NCBI GenBank assembly: GCA_021793635.1
Contig: JAJYSI010000001.1
Span: 1-41,756, forward strand
Length of the DNA stretch: 41,756 bases
Direction: 5' to 3'
Origin: Bacteroidota bacterium
GTDB taxonomy: Bacteria; Bacteroidota; Ignavibacteria; Ignavibacteriales; Ignavibacteriaceae
Numbering within the stretch: the first letter of the stretch is position 1; every line of letters starts with the position of its first letter. Of this stretch, positions 1 to 7,557 are shown piece by piece. The notes beneath the pieces were generated by a model. It saw nothing but the letters and a program-made list of their open reading frames with translations, searched no databases and was not told the origin of the DNA. The translations under genes were made by a program, and so were the position numbers.

Positions 1-170
1 ATTGCACGTGCTGCAGAATCCTTTATATCCTTGTGCATGTCATGAATTTCAAGGCTGTCTTTTATAAAGTTTGTGTCATGGTTATTGGAATTCATTTCTT
101 GACTAAAAGAATAACCGGATAAAAAGAAGATAAAAAGTATTATAAACAATTTTAAGGTTTTAAGATTCAT
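1..170 (-). CDS. Secreted protein of unknown function (3' part outside window)
   Basis: An ATG on the minus strand at 170 opens a frame that runs off the left edge without a stop. The visible 56 residues start with a Lys-containing n-region, a strongly hydrophobic stretch and an SFSQE-type cleavage region, so export is likely. The mature part is polar and contains NHD, HDMH and similar Asp/His/Met pairs, which would suit a metal-rich periplasm but do not identify a family. The start lies 4 bp after the stop of the cytochrome c gene, so the two are probably cotranscribed. No strong ribosome site is visible, which fits translational coupling. Function unknown. Confidence 0.65.
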   Translation of the reverse strand, partial: MNLKTLKLFIILFIFFLSGYSFSQEMNSNNHDTNFIKDSLEIHDMHKDIKDSAARA

Positions 171-174
171 ATTT

Positions 175-702
175 TTATTCGTCACTTTCGCCTTGGGTTT
201 CTTTATCGAGTGTTTGGTATTGTTCTTTGGTTAATGTTGGCAGCTTTTTTGTAAATGCAACAATTGCCCAAATCATTTCATCGGAATGCGTAGGACCAAA
301 TGCCGGCATGCCGGTCATCTTTAAGCCGTTTTTTGTAATCCAGAAAAGCTGCTGCGGAGTCCAATCATTTGCAACTTTTGCTAGAGCGGGAGCCTTTGGA
401 TAAAGACCTTGACCGATTTCACTCCGTTCAATGCCCGGACCGCCGTGGCAGCCTACACACATTTCACGGTAATGAACAAAGCCCATCTTAACGAGATCCG
501 AGTCGTTAAGATCGGGAGTTTTAATATTATTATCCGCATTATGTTTAATAGAATTATTCCGTACGGTATTCATCGCCCACAATGTTATTGTGTCGTGAGG
601 AACCCTTGCACTGATATCAAATAAACCGGAATACATGTAAATGAGACCGCCAATTATTAGAAGCGCTATTACCGCGCCAGCGCCAATTAGATATTTTTTC
701 AT
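175..702 (-). CDS. Membrane-anchored class I c-type cytochrome
   Basis: A 175-residue protein with an uncleaved N-terminal membrane anchor (about residues 4-25) and one periplasmic cytochrome c domain. The heme site CVGCH is at residues 82-86, followed by the Gly-rich turn usual for small monoheme cytochromes. The likely distal Met ligand is Met132 in the GMPAFG motif. The C-terminal helix (DEMIWAIVAFTKKLP) is standard for the family. It would pass electrons between membrane complexes or to a terminal acceptor. It starts at ATG 702 behind a GAGG ribosome site. It lies downstream of ccmF, whose product helps attach heme to such cytochromes, and upstream of a secreted protein. The redox partner cannot be told from sequence. 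Confidence 0.88.
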   Translation of the reverse strand: MKKYLIGAGAVIALLIIGGLIYMYSGLFDISARVPHDTITLWAMNTVRNNSIKHNADNNIKTPDLNDSDLVKMGFVHYREMCVGCHGGPGIERSEIGQGLYPKAPALAKVANDWTPQQLFWITKNGLKMTGMPAFGPTHSDEMIWAIVAFTKKLPTLTKEQYQTLDKETQGESDE

Positions 703-784
703 GAGCCCACCTCATTGATTTTGTTAGTGAATATGTCATTTATAAAATTCATTTTAAACTTTTGCATCCTACAAATCATATAAG

Positions 785-970
785 TTGGAGTAATGGAGTG
801 TTGTCCAAAGGACTCCTCGGAGGAATGATGGAATAACTTTTTGTTACACAGAGTAACGTAGAGGAAGCACAGAGTTCCACAGAGTAAGACTTAAACAGAC
901 GGTTGTGCGTTAAAGGATTTGATAATATTTTTTGAAATTTACTCATCACTCCAATATTCCATTACTCCAA
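785..970. repeat. Dispersed TGGARTAAT-type inverted repeat, copy 1
   Basis: The intergenic space between ccmF and the cytochrome gene contains TTGGAGTAATGGA (785-797) and its exact reverse complement (958-970). Between them lie GTCC/GGAC and TCC/GGA palindromes and a run of CACAGAG-type short repeats (about 846-886). The same units occur in six other spacers of this window. No open frame is apparent here. It may fold as a hairpin in the transcript. Role unknown. Confidence 0.75.
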
Positions 971-997
971 ATTATTTAAATTGCGCTCATAATGTTA

Positions 998-3130
998 TTA
1001 TAGGTTTAAGATTTTATTTTCGCGGTTTCTCCTTAAAACAACAATAACGAAACCAATTGACATTATAAAAACTCCTATCCAGACAAAGCTTATAAACGGC
1101 TTTGTACTTACATCTACTGTTAACACTTCAGCGGGAGCTGCGGCTGCGTTATTCTGTTCTTTAAAAGAAGTATGTTCAGCCTTAGCGTGGCTGTCTTCAT
1201 TTTTATCAACATAAGAGATTGGAGAAAAATATAAATCCTTAGTTAAGCCGGTATAAATATACGGCTCTCTCATCAAATCATTATTGAAGTCTGAAATGTA
1301 CATTACAGGTGAAGCAGTAAAATTTCTGTTCTTATTACTTACGTTTATATCGAAGGCATATTTGTTACCACCTTCCACGGGCTTAGCTCCAACGAATGTA
1401 AGGTTATAATTTAGAACATTTGTTTTAATGCCGAGCGGAAGGTCAATCTGCTGCGATTTACTTAAAGTGCTTGAAGCTAATACACCAAACAAGAAAAGAG
1501 CAAAGCCTATATGAGCTACGTGTCCGCCCCAGAAATAAAATCCATTTCTAAAAACATTAATTAACATCTGAATATTTACTGCGATTGTAAATATTATTGA
1601 AAAAAGAAAAACGATGAGAGCGAAACCTTTAATACCTAATAAGACGAAAACCGCAGCACTTATAATTAGTGAAATTAAAAGCGATCGGATCAAGCTTCTA
1701 ACAAAATTATTGCTCTCGGTTTCTCTCCATCTTAAGAATAAAGTTAAGCCAATGAGCAAGCCCATAATTATAACCAACGGAAGATTCATTCTGTTGTAGA
1801 AACTTGTTTCAACAGACTCGTTAATCAATGGAGCGGAAGTGCCGACAAAAACAACTAAAGCAGATGCGACAAGAAAAAGTGAGCCGTACAGCAATCCGTT
1901 TTCTCTTGAAAGAAATTTTTCTTTAATGTTGTTTAAACCGGTTAGAGATTTTCTACGGTAATAAACTCCGCCAAGCCCGATTAGAGTGAAAGTAAGAATA
2001 AAGAGAATTAGAAAAATATAAACCGCTGCGCCGGGGTCTTCAAACGAATGAACAGAAGCTTTAGATAGAATTCCGCTTCGCGTTAAAAAGGTGCTGTATA
2101 GAACCAGCAAAAACATTAACACGGCAAGTACAATATTTGTTTTGGCAAATCGTCCAAGCTTGTCTCTATTTATAATCTGGGTTTGCTTTTGAATAAGCAT
2201 TGTATGGATAAGAGCAACGCTGATAAGCCAGGGAATAAGACTTGCGTTTTCAACCGGGTCCCAGCCCCAGAAGCCGCCCCAACCGAGAACGCCGTAAGCC
2301 CAGTATCCGCCGATCATCAAGCCGAGCCCTAATACTACGGATGCGGCAACTGTCCAGGGCAAGGCTAATTTTATCCATTGGTCGTACTTGTTTTTTATTA
2401 AAGCGGAAACTGCAAAAGTGAAAGGCACAATTGAAAGCGCAAAACCAAGAAACAAAATAGGAGGATGAACTTCCATCCAGAAGTTTTGTAAGAGCGGATT
2501 AAGCCCTTTTCCCTTTATCAAAAAATCTCCGACGGCAATACCGTTGGATTTAAGAGTTGAAATAAGATCGGGCCCCATTTGAATAAAAGATTGATTAGTC
2601 TTTGAATCGTTGAAGATAAAATTCTGAAGTATCGGTAAATTTAAAAGCGATTGACTTATATATTTGACATCGATGTAATTTGCTTCCGACCAAATAAAAT
2701 TGAAGGGGCTCTTAAAGAATGGCGTAACCATCGCAATTAAGAAGACGAGCACGAGAGAATATATCATCATAAAAGCCGGTTCTAAATCTTGCTTTTTGGA
2801 AGTATAATTTTGAAGAATAATTCCAACAATCACTGCAAGTAATAGCCACAAAAGGAAGCTACCTTCCTGCCCGGCATAAAAAGTTGATAGCAGAAGACCG
2901 GTAGAAAGATCGGCATTACTATAATCGAAAACATACTTGTATTGATACTGATGAGTTACAATTATATAAAGGAAAAACAAGCTTGCACTGATTACAAGCG
3001 CAGACATAATATGAAAGCCGTATCTTGCAAAGACGAGCGCTCTTTCATTTCCGTTAGAAGCTTGATAATACATAACCACACTATAAATAGCGGCTATTAA
3101 AGCTAAAATTATAAATACATTTCCAAACAT
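998..3130 (-). CDS. ccmF: Cytochrome c maturation heme lyase CcmF/NrfE family
   Basis: A 710-residue polytopic inner-membrane protein of the heme-handling CcmF/CcsA/NrfE family, which joins heme to apocytochrome c on the periplasmic side. The tryptophan-rich WWD heme-binding segment is at about residues 277-293 (WAYGVLGWGGFWGWDPVEN). It is flanked by conserved His positions, including His222 in VHPP and His309. About 14 hydrophobic segments are visible, with a periplasmic domain near residues 570-670. Length is near that of E. coli CcmF. Downstream lies a cytochrome c. Upstream are a TPR protein and a CcmH-like protein, so this is a partial cytochrome c biogenesis group. CcmA-E are not in the window. 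The family assignment is secure. Confidence 0.95.
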   Translation of the reverse strand: MFGNVFIILALIAAIYSVVMYYQASNGNERALVFARYGFHIMSALVISASLFFLYIIVTHQYQYKYVFDYSNADLSTGLLLSTFYAGQEGSFLLWLLLAVIVGIILQNYTSKKQDLEPAFMMIYSLVLVFLIAMVTPFFKSPFNFIWSEANYIDVKYISQSLLNLPILQNFIFNDSKTNQSFIQMGPDLISTLKSNGIAVGDFLIKGKGLNPLLQNFWMEVHPPILFLGFALSIVPFTFAVSALIKNKYDQWIKLALPWTVAASVVLGLGLMIGGYWAYGVLGWGGFWGWDPVENASLIPWLISVALIHTMLIQKQTQIINRDKLGRFAKTNIVLAVLMFLLVLYSTFLTRSGILSKASVHSFEDPGAAVYIFLILFILTFTLIGLGGVYYRRKSLTGLNNIKEKFLSRENGLLYGSLFLVASALVVFVGTSAPLINESVETSFYNRMNLPLVIIMGLLIGLTLFLRWRETESNNFVRSLIRSLLISLIISAAVFVLLGIKGFALIVFLFSIIFTIAVNIQMLINVFRNGFYFWGGHVAHIGFALFLFGVLASSTLSKSQQIDLPLGIKTNVLNYNLTFVGAKPVEGGNKYAFDINVSNKNRNFTASPVMYISDFNNDLMREPYIYTGLTKDLYFSPISYVDKNEDSHAKAEHTSFKEQNNAAAAPAEVLTVDVSTKPFISFVWIGVFIMSIGFVIVVLRRNRENKILNL

Positions 3131-3148
3131 TTTAATATTCCATTTACA

Positions 3149-4024
3149 TTATTTTTTTCTTAATAAACTATCCAATAACGGCTGAGCCGAATCTTTTGTT
3201 TTAATTAATTCTCTCAGCTTCTTAATCATTGCACGGTAATTTTCCTCGCTGCCGGTTTTATTATAAATTACCGCAAGCATGTAATAGCTTTCAGGCTCAT
3301 CAGGGTAAAGCGATTGTTCTTCATTTGCATTTGCAAGCGCTTCCGGCAAATTATTTTTTAAAAGATACAAATTTGCCAATACCAAATGAAGCTGTTGGTA
3401 ATTATTATTAATCCTTAAAAGCTTTTCGCCTACTTCCAGAGCGGAATCGATTTGATTTTTGTTTTGATATACTCCCATCATTCCGAATAACGCATTTTCA
3501 TTTCCCGGATTAATTTTAAGCGCACTCGAAAATGATTTCCCAGCATCGCTTAATTTATTTTGACGGAAATAAAAAGTGCCGAGCGCTGAAAAAGTTTCAT
3601 CACTTTTAGGATTTAATTCAGCCGATTCAATTAAATGGGTAACCGCATCCTGCATATCATCCAGGTAGCCGTAAAACGTACCAAGATTATAATGAGTAAG
3701 GTAATCACAAGGATAAAGCTTTACGGCTTTCAATAAATATTCCTTTGCCTCTTTCGTTTTACCAAGCTGAAGATATAACATACCAAGATTATTTAAAGCA
3801 ACCGAGTCGTCAGGATTCTTTTTCAATAGAGTTAAATAATATTGTTCTGCGCCTGGTGCGGCGCCTTCAACCACCGGAAGTTTTTCAATTGGCGTAGATG
3901 AAGTGTCTTTACTGCCTTGTGCAAAACCAGTTGAACCGGCAGCTATTATTGCAAAACTAAAAATCAAAATTGCAGTCAGCATAAACCTTCGTCTAATTAA
4001 AAATATTTTTTTCAGAAGTTTCAC
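3149..4024 (-). CDS. Exported TPR-repeat protein
   Basis: A protein of about 291 residues: a basic n-region, one hydrophobic segment ending near SAGSTGFAQG (signal peptide or anchor), then six to seven tetratricopeptide repeats with the usual LG..Y...G...A pattern up to the C-terminus. TPR domains mediate protein binding. Next to ccmF the obvious analogy is the TPR part of CcmH/CcmI or NrfG, which presents apocytochrome to the heme lyase; that role is inferred from position. The longest frame extends to 4114 but overlaps the upstream gene. I prefer GTG at 4024; ATG at 3982 is the alternative. It ends 18 bp before ccmF. Confidence 0.8.
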   Translation of the reverse strand: MKLLKKIFLIRRRFMLTAILIFSFAIIAAGSTGFAQGSKDTSSTPIEKLPVVEGAAPGAEQYYLTLLKKNPDDSVALNNLGMLYLQLGKTKEAKEYLLKAVKLYPCDYLTHYNLGTFYGYLDDMQDAVTHLIESAELNPKSDETFSALGTFYFRQNKLSDAGKSFSSALKINPGNENALFGMMGVYQNKNQIDSALEVGEKLLRINNNYQQLHLVLANLYLLKNNLPEALANANEEQSLYPDEPESYYMLAVIYNKTGSEENYRAMIKKLRELIKTKDSAQPLLDSLLRKK

Positions 4025-4034
4025 TTTTTCAACT

Positions 4035-4334
4035 TTAACTATTTGGATAAAATAAATTTTTATCATCCTGGCGATTTGCCCGGAAATTAGGATGGTTTTC
4101 AAAATCTTCAACAAATACGTAATGATCCACTGCGTTACCGCACGTACCGAATTTATGAATTACTTTTTTGATATGGCTAACTATATAATCATCGCATACA
4201 AATGTCATCTCGGAAATCTGGGATAAGGGTTTAAAATGTTCCGTTACGGTTATATCTTGAATACCCACTGCTTGTAATTTTTCAACAACCCTATGAACCC
4301 GGGTAGTATTTACGCCAGCTTTAATCGTTTTCAT
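4035..4334 (-). CDS. Small PII-like (ferredoxin-fold) protein
   Basis: About 99 residues from ATG 4334, which has an AAGGA ribosome site inside the end of the upstream YHS gene. The chain follows the PII pattern: an N-terminal beta strand (KTIKAGV), a helix with VVEKLQAVGI, a strand DITVTEH, a shortened T-loop region, strand EMTFVCDDY, a second helix, and a closing strand HYVFVEDF. The canonical TGxxGDGKIFV signature is missing, so ligand and trimer interface differ from GlnB. A divergent PII-related sensor or metal-linked relative is likely. It overlaps the YHS gene by 14 bp and precedes the TPR gene, which argues for one operon. A longer frame to 4433 is rejected because it would run back through the YHS gene. 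Confidence 0.65.
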   Translation of the reverse strand: MKTIKAGVNTTRVHRVVEKLQAVGIQDITVTEHFKPLSQISEMTFVCDDYIVSHIKKVIHKFGTCGNAVDHYVFVEDFENHPNFRANRQDDKNLFYPNS

Positions 4335-4566
4335 TTTGTTTATCCTTTCCTTCATGATTGGACTTGCCTGACTGGCAGTCAGGATCGTCTTTATGCTTTT
4401 TATTGTTTGTGCCGGGAATATTTTGCAAAGCATATTTTTTAGGCTCGTACAAAAAGCTTATTTTGCAAACCGGGGCGCAGAAGTAATATTTTACACCTTT
4501 ATAAGTGATGCTTCCGGCGGCATCTTCTTCTCGTATCATCATTCCGCAAATCGGGTCTTTTACCAT
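4321..4566 (-). CDS. YHS-domain metal-binding protein with polar tail
   Basis: An 81-residue cytoplasmic protein. Residues 1-45 form a YHS (TRASH-like) domain: DPICGM, the GVKYYFCAPVC core and a YEPKKY ending, with three Cys as likely metal ligands. YHS domains occur fused to or beside copper ATPases and are thought to bind Cu or a similar metal. The tail (46-81) is Lys/Asp/His-rich. It carries DCQSG, encoded by a perfect 17-bp palindrome at 4367-4383, suggesting a small palindromic insertion in the linker. The start has an AAAGGAAG ribosome site. It is one of eight YHS domains in the window. Confidence 0.85.
   Translation of the reverse strand: MVKDPICGMMIREEDAAGSITYKGVKYYFCAPVCKISFLYEPKKYALQNIPGTNNKKHKDDPDCQSGKSNHEGKDKQNEND
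4367..4383. repeat. Perfect 17-bp palindrome inside a reading frame
   Basis: CCTGACTG and CAGTCAGG (8-bp arms) flank a single central base within the YHS gene's linker, read as Pro-Asp-Cys-Gln-Ser-Gly. It is GC-rich compared with its surroundings. It resembles the short palindromes that have invaded coding sequence in some genomes, such as the Rickettsia palindromic elements. Confidence 0.6.
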
Positions 4567-4584
4567 TTAATCAGCTTCCTTTCT

Positions 4585-5145
4585 TTATAATTGCTTCCAA
4601 ACCTTGCTTGGGTCTACCTTATACTTAGAGGCAAACTCAGATTTAAGAAATCCATACTTATTTGCAAGGTCAACAACAATATCATCGGGCTTTTCATTTT
4701 TTTCAAGCTTCGTTCTGATAAACTGTCTTTCATTAACTGCTATGTCGCACGTACATGTTTCAAGCGATTGGTTTGCGCATTCTTTAGTTCCGCAAGAACA
4801 AACAAACTTGGAAGCAATAGCGTTAACTTGAGCTTCAATGGCAGGGTTCGAACTTTTTGTCTCGACCGAAGACCTATCACTATTAGGATATTTATGGAAA
4901 ACAAGATCGAATGAAATAGCAATAAAAATTGAAACAATTACAACTCCAACGGTTATCCACAAAGTTTTTAGATTAGGGGTATCGCTTTTTAGGCCGTGTA
5001 TATTTCTCATATTTTTTTTCTTGACGGAATAAAACTTTGGCTTTGCCTTTGCAGTCTTAACTTTAAAAGAATGCAGTTCACTTCCGCAGTTGCTACAGAA
5101 CTTGTTGTTAACGTCATTATCAAATCCACAGTTTTTACATTTCAT
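4585..5145 (-). CDS. Zinc-ribbon, single-TM protein with CcmH/NrfF-like C-terminal domain
   Basis: 186 residues in three parts. The N-terminal zinc ribbon has Cys3, Cys6, Cys17 and Cys20 (CxxC...CxxC). A transmembrane helix spans about 62-84. The C-terminal domain (107-186) begins FVCSCGTKECANQSLETCTC and continues with a helical pair ending DLANKYG. The latter matches the CcmH/NrfF layout, a Cys motif followed by helices, in which the Cys pair reduces the apocytochrome heme-binding thiols. The extra Cys residues (116, 118, 123, 131, 133) differ from the usual LRCxxC. With ccmF downstream, a role in cytochrome c maturation is likely. The zinc ribbon on the cytoplasmic side is an unusual addition. 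Confidence 0.72.
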   Translation of the reverse strand: MKCKNCGFDNDVNNKFCSNCGSELHSFKVKTAKAKPKFYSVKKKNMRNIHGLKSDTPNLKTLWITVGVVIVSIFIAISFDLVFHKYPNSDRSSVETKSSNPAIEAQVNAIASKFVCSCGTKECANQSLETCTCDIAVNERQFIRTKLEKNEKPDDIVVDLANKYGFLKSEFASKYKVDPSKVWKQL

Positions 5146-5172
5146 TTTTCTCTAGTTCCTTTTGTTCAAACG

Positions 5173-5514
5173 CTATGCTATCGCTTTTTTTCCATGTTCC
5201 TTTGTTCTAATGCTTATTGCATCGGAAATATCGGAGACAAAAATTTTGCCGTCGCCTTTTTTGCCGGTATGAGCTTTATCCAGAATTATGTTTATAAATT
5301 TTTCAAGCTCATCATCCGTGCAAATAAGCTCTATCTTCGTGCTGCTGCAATACTTTTCGCAATATTCTATTGAGAGCTGCGATATTTCGGGGTCAGCCCA
5401 GCCGCCGACAGCAGAGACATCAATAACCGTGAGACCTTTAACGCCGGCATGCTCAAGCTCGAAGATAATGTCGTCTGCTTTACCGGGTCTTATATATGCT
5501 TTTATTTCTTTCAT
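5173..5514 (-). CDS. PII signal-transduction protein, divergent T-loop (metal-efflux-associated type)
   Basis: 113 residues that align with E. coli GlnB without gaps through the core. The C-terminal PII signature is intact: AHTGKKGDGKIFVSD at about 81-95, then ISIRTKEHG. In the T-loop the length and Tyr51 (IEYCEKY) are kept. However, Gln39 is Trp and the GRQKGHTELYRG stretch is replaced by GGWADPEISQLS, with Cys52 and Cys56 added. Canonical 2-oxoglutarate binding through Gln39 is therefore unlikely. A divergent PII group found next to heavy-metal RND pumps has been described in the literature, and this gene, close to cusA, fits it. The start has an AAAGGA ribosome site. Confidence 0.82.
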   Translation of the reverse strand: MKEIKAYIRPGKADDIIFELEHAGVKGLTVIDVSAVGGWADPEISQLSIEYCEKYCSSTKIELICTDDELEKFINIILDKAHTGKKGDGKIFVSDISDAISIRTKEHGKKAIA

Positions 5515-5532
5515 GATAGTTTTCCTTTTTTC

Positions 5533-6720
5533 TTAAATAACAAAATGCAGAAGCGCAAGCGCCTGGTTAGCTGAAGGCGTTTGACGCACTTGATATTCCA
5601 ATCCAACCTTTATGTTTGGAAGAATTAAATATTGAAAGCCGGGAGTAATAGCCCAGCTAGTTTGCGGCAGTGCCGGATCCGGTGAAACTGCCATATCTTT
5701 TAACCAAACGACTTCATATCTTCCCACAAAAACGAGCCGGTCGGTTTGGAAATAGTTACATTCAACAAAACCACCGTGAAATGAAGTTGCAGTATTCAAA
5801 CCATCATAATTATTATCATTGCCATGAACTACACTTGTACGGATGTCAAGTTTGTGAATTAATAAATTAATATCACCGCCGATTCTTATATAGTTATCCT
5901 GATGATTCAAACCAACACTATCCGAATAAACAGAATTATCACCAACGTAACCAAATACTCCTATTGTACTTTCATCAAAATTCTTCGCAAGCCGGAAATA
6001 AAAATCTTTTGCGGGATTGTTATCAAATAGACCTGTATTGGGATCTGTTTCAAAGCCGTTGCCGTTAACTACACCGGCCCAATACCAGAAATCATTTCCC
6101 AGATCGCCGGATAGCTCAAGCCCAAGCTGAGGCTGATCGATAGAGAATGAATTTCCGCCGATTGTTTGGCTGTATATTAAATAGTTAAATGCCATCAGCC
6201 TTTCAATCTCCGGAGAGAATGAGAGCGGCAATTCATATTGCCCTGCGCGAAGATTGAATAAGCTTGTACCAAAGAGATCATTTATTCTAACTTCTATTGC
6301 CAAAGGTTTGCCGGCATGACCCGATTCCCAAAGATGAGTGTGCAGATAGAATGCAACCTTTTGAGAAAAGTTAATACCGGCATTTAGCTGAATTTCATCT
6401 ATACCGGTTTCTGTGCCGATGCGCTGGTTGTTTGGATAGAATTCTTGATTAATCTTTCCGTGCAGATCAAGCGGCACTTCGCCGAAGCCTTTATCCCAAA
6501 AACTTTTTTCTTTGCTTGGTGAATCTAATTCATCCGGCGTACGAAAACCGTTATTCTTAAAATCTCTACCGAAAGAATTTAGCTGTGGATAAATTGTATG
6601 GCACATATCGCAGCCCACCTTATACTTGCGTGAGAATGCAGGTATTGCAGATGTTGTACTTGTATAGATTATTGAAACTATGAGTACAAGAAATGATATT
6701 GTAAAAAATTTGTTTAACAT
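5533..6720 (-). CDS. Monoheme cytochrome fused to an outer-membrane beta-barrel (Cyc2-like)
   Basis: 395 residues: a signal peptide (about 1-25), one heme-binding motif CDMCH at 37-41 set in PAFSRKYKVGC...YPQLNSFGRDFKNNGFR, then about 300 residues of alternating amphipathic strands with a hydrophobic/aromatic C-terminal strand ending LALLHFVI. This is the architecture of Cyc2, the outer-membrane cytochrome-porin that accepts electrons from extracellular Fe(II). The sequence around the heme (F.R..G..C..CH..YP.L..FGR.FK..G) also resembles it. Related proteins occur in bacteria not known to oxidise iron, so the substrate is uncertain. It could move electrons across the outer membrane, perhaps in concert with the cytochromes nearby. 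Confidence 0.75.
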   Translation of the reverse strand: MLNKFFTISFLVLIVSIIYTSTTSAIPAFSRKYKVGCDMCHTIYPQLNSFGRDFKNNGFRTPDELDSPSKEKSFWDKGFGEVPLDLHGKINQEFYPNNQRIGTETGIDEIQLNAGINFSQKVAFYLHTHLWESGHAGKPLAIEVRINDLFGTSLFNLRAGQYELPLSFSPEIERLMAFNYLIYSQTIGGNSFSIDQPQLGLELSGDLGNDFWYWAGVVNGNGFETDPNTGLFDNNPAKDFYFRLAKNFDESTIGVFGYVGDNSVYSDSVGLNHQDNYIRIGGDINLLIHKLDIRTSVVHGNDNNYDGLNTATSFHGGFVECNYFQTDRLVFVGRYEVVWLKDMAVSPDPALPQTSWAITPGFQYLILPNIKVGLEYQVRQTPSANQALALLHFVI

Positions 6721-6767
6721 TTTGTGCCTCGATATTATTATTTATTTTTCATAATTCCACTTTTGAA

Positions 6768-6884
6768 TTGCGGAGCAATGGAGTAGTGGAATAATGGAAT
6801 AGTGTATTAACATTTACACATTTTTCCATCTCCATTATTCCTCCAAAGTTGTCCTCCGGACAACTTCCCAATACACCATTTTTC
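6768..6884. repeat. Dispersed TGGARTAAT-type inverted repeat, copy 2
   Basis: Between the Met/His-rich gene and the cytochrome-porin gene. The left arm (about 6770-6804) is a run of GGAGTAGTGGAATAATGGAATAG-like units. The right arm (about 6826-6845) carries the reverse units TCCATCTCCATTATTCCTCC. A perfect hairpin GTTGTCC-TCC-GGACAAC follows at about 6848-6864. It lies inside a same-strand gene series, not at a convergent end. Confidence 0.75.
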
Positions 6885-6889
6885 CAGAC

Positions 6890-7339
6890 TTACTTTACTT
6901 TATAGCCGTGCTTAGTTAGATTTTTCTTAGCTTGTTCAAGCGAAACTTCTTTCAGCTTCATGCCGCACTTTGGGTCAATGCCGGGCTTATCGGATAAAAC
7001 ATTAAAGTCCATCGGGCATTGATAGACTTTGCCGTCCTTGTTATCATCGATTGATTTCAAATCAATTACGCCTTTGTATTCTACCGGAGATGAATGATTT
7101 TCTTTCATGTCCATTTTCTTGCTAGAATCCATTTTCATGTTACTATCCATTTTCCCCGAATCGGCATGCATCTCCTTCATATCCATTTTCATATTGCCCA
7201 TATTCATGTTATCCATATTCATCGTTGAATCCTGCGCAAGAGACAACGAAGCCGCAGCAAAGAATATTGCGACAGAAAGAAACGAAATTTTTATGATGTT
7301 GTTTTTCCCCGAAAGTAGGGATTTCACTTTGTTCAACAT
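6890..7339 (-). CDS. Exported Met/His-rich copper-binding protein with HMBD-like C-terminus
   Basis: 149 residues: a signal peptide (about 12-35), a Met/His/Asp/Lys-rich low-complexity region with repeated NMxM, KMDM and DSxKM units (about 40-85), and a compact C-terminal domain (90-149). That domain contains CPMDFNVLSDKPGIDPKCGM, which resembles the heavy-metal-binding domain (YxCPMHP...CPKCGM) common at CusB N-termini. The same 60-residue domain ends the CusB protein encoded upstream, almost residue for residue, so the two share a duplicated module. A periplasmic Cu(I) buffer or carrier for the pump is likely. AAGGAGT precedes the start. Confidence 0.85.
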   Translation of the reverse strand: MLNKVKSLLSGKNNIIKISFLSVAIFFAAASLSLAQDSTMNMDNMNMGNMKMDMKEMHADSGKMDSNMKMDSSKKMDMKENHSSPVEYKGVIDLKSIDDNKDGKVYQCPMDFNVLSDKPGIDPKCGMKLKEVSLEQAKKNLTKHGYKVK

Positions 7340-7386
7340 TTTATGTACTCCTTATATTATTTAAAAGATTTTATTTATATCTATTT

Positions 7387-7505
7387 TTATTTACAGCAAT
7401 CTTTTCCTTCAGAGGCTTTCTTAAATCCTGCCTTCCGGCAGGCAGGTTTCTCCAAAGGATAAAAACGAATAGTGCTGCGACGATTATTAGAACTATGTAT
7501 TTCAT
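7387..7505 (-). pseudogene. Small Cys-tailed membrane protein interrupted by a 20-bp palindrome
   Basis: From ATG 7505 the frame reads MKYIVLIIVAALFVFILWR, a single membrane helix, then enters a palindrome encoding LPAGRQ and continues out of phase to 7371 (44 residues). If exactly the 20 bases CCTGCCTGCCGGAAGGCAGG are left out, the frame continues as KFKKASEGKDCCK and stops at 7387, giving a 32-residue protein. One N-terminal helix plus a short basic tail ending in CC resembles FeoB-associated Cys-rich and other mini membrane proteins of metal operons. I therefore regard the palindrome as an insertion that broke the gene. A 44-residue product is still possible. Confidence 0.6.
7427..7446. 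repeat. 20-bp GC-rich palindrome (LPAGRQ-encoding type)
   Basis: CCTGCCT and AGGCAGG arms flank TCCGGC. In the reading frame it yields Leu-Pro-Ala-Gly-Arg-Gln. Its removal restores the host gene exactly, which marks both borders of the insertion. Confidence 0.7.
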
Positions 7506-7557
7506 TTTTGTACCAGTATGTTTTGCTGGGGCTGACCAATGTAATTTTTGCCGAAGC

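Noticed and set aside
4335..4433. Extension of the small PII-like frame to 4433
   Set aside because: The added residues come from the YHS gene read in another frame and from its palindrome; the AAGGA site and PII-type first strand mark 4334.
7340..7400. An eighth TTTAAA-tetrad promoter before the Met/His-rich gene
   Set aside because: Only one TTTAAA-like core and no TGGCA box; the gene is probably read from the cus promoter.
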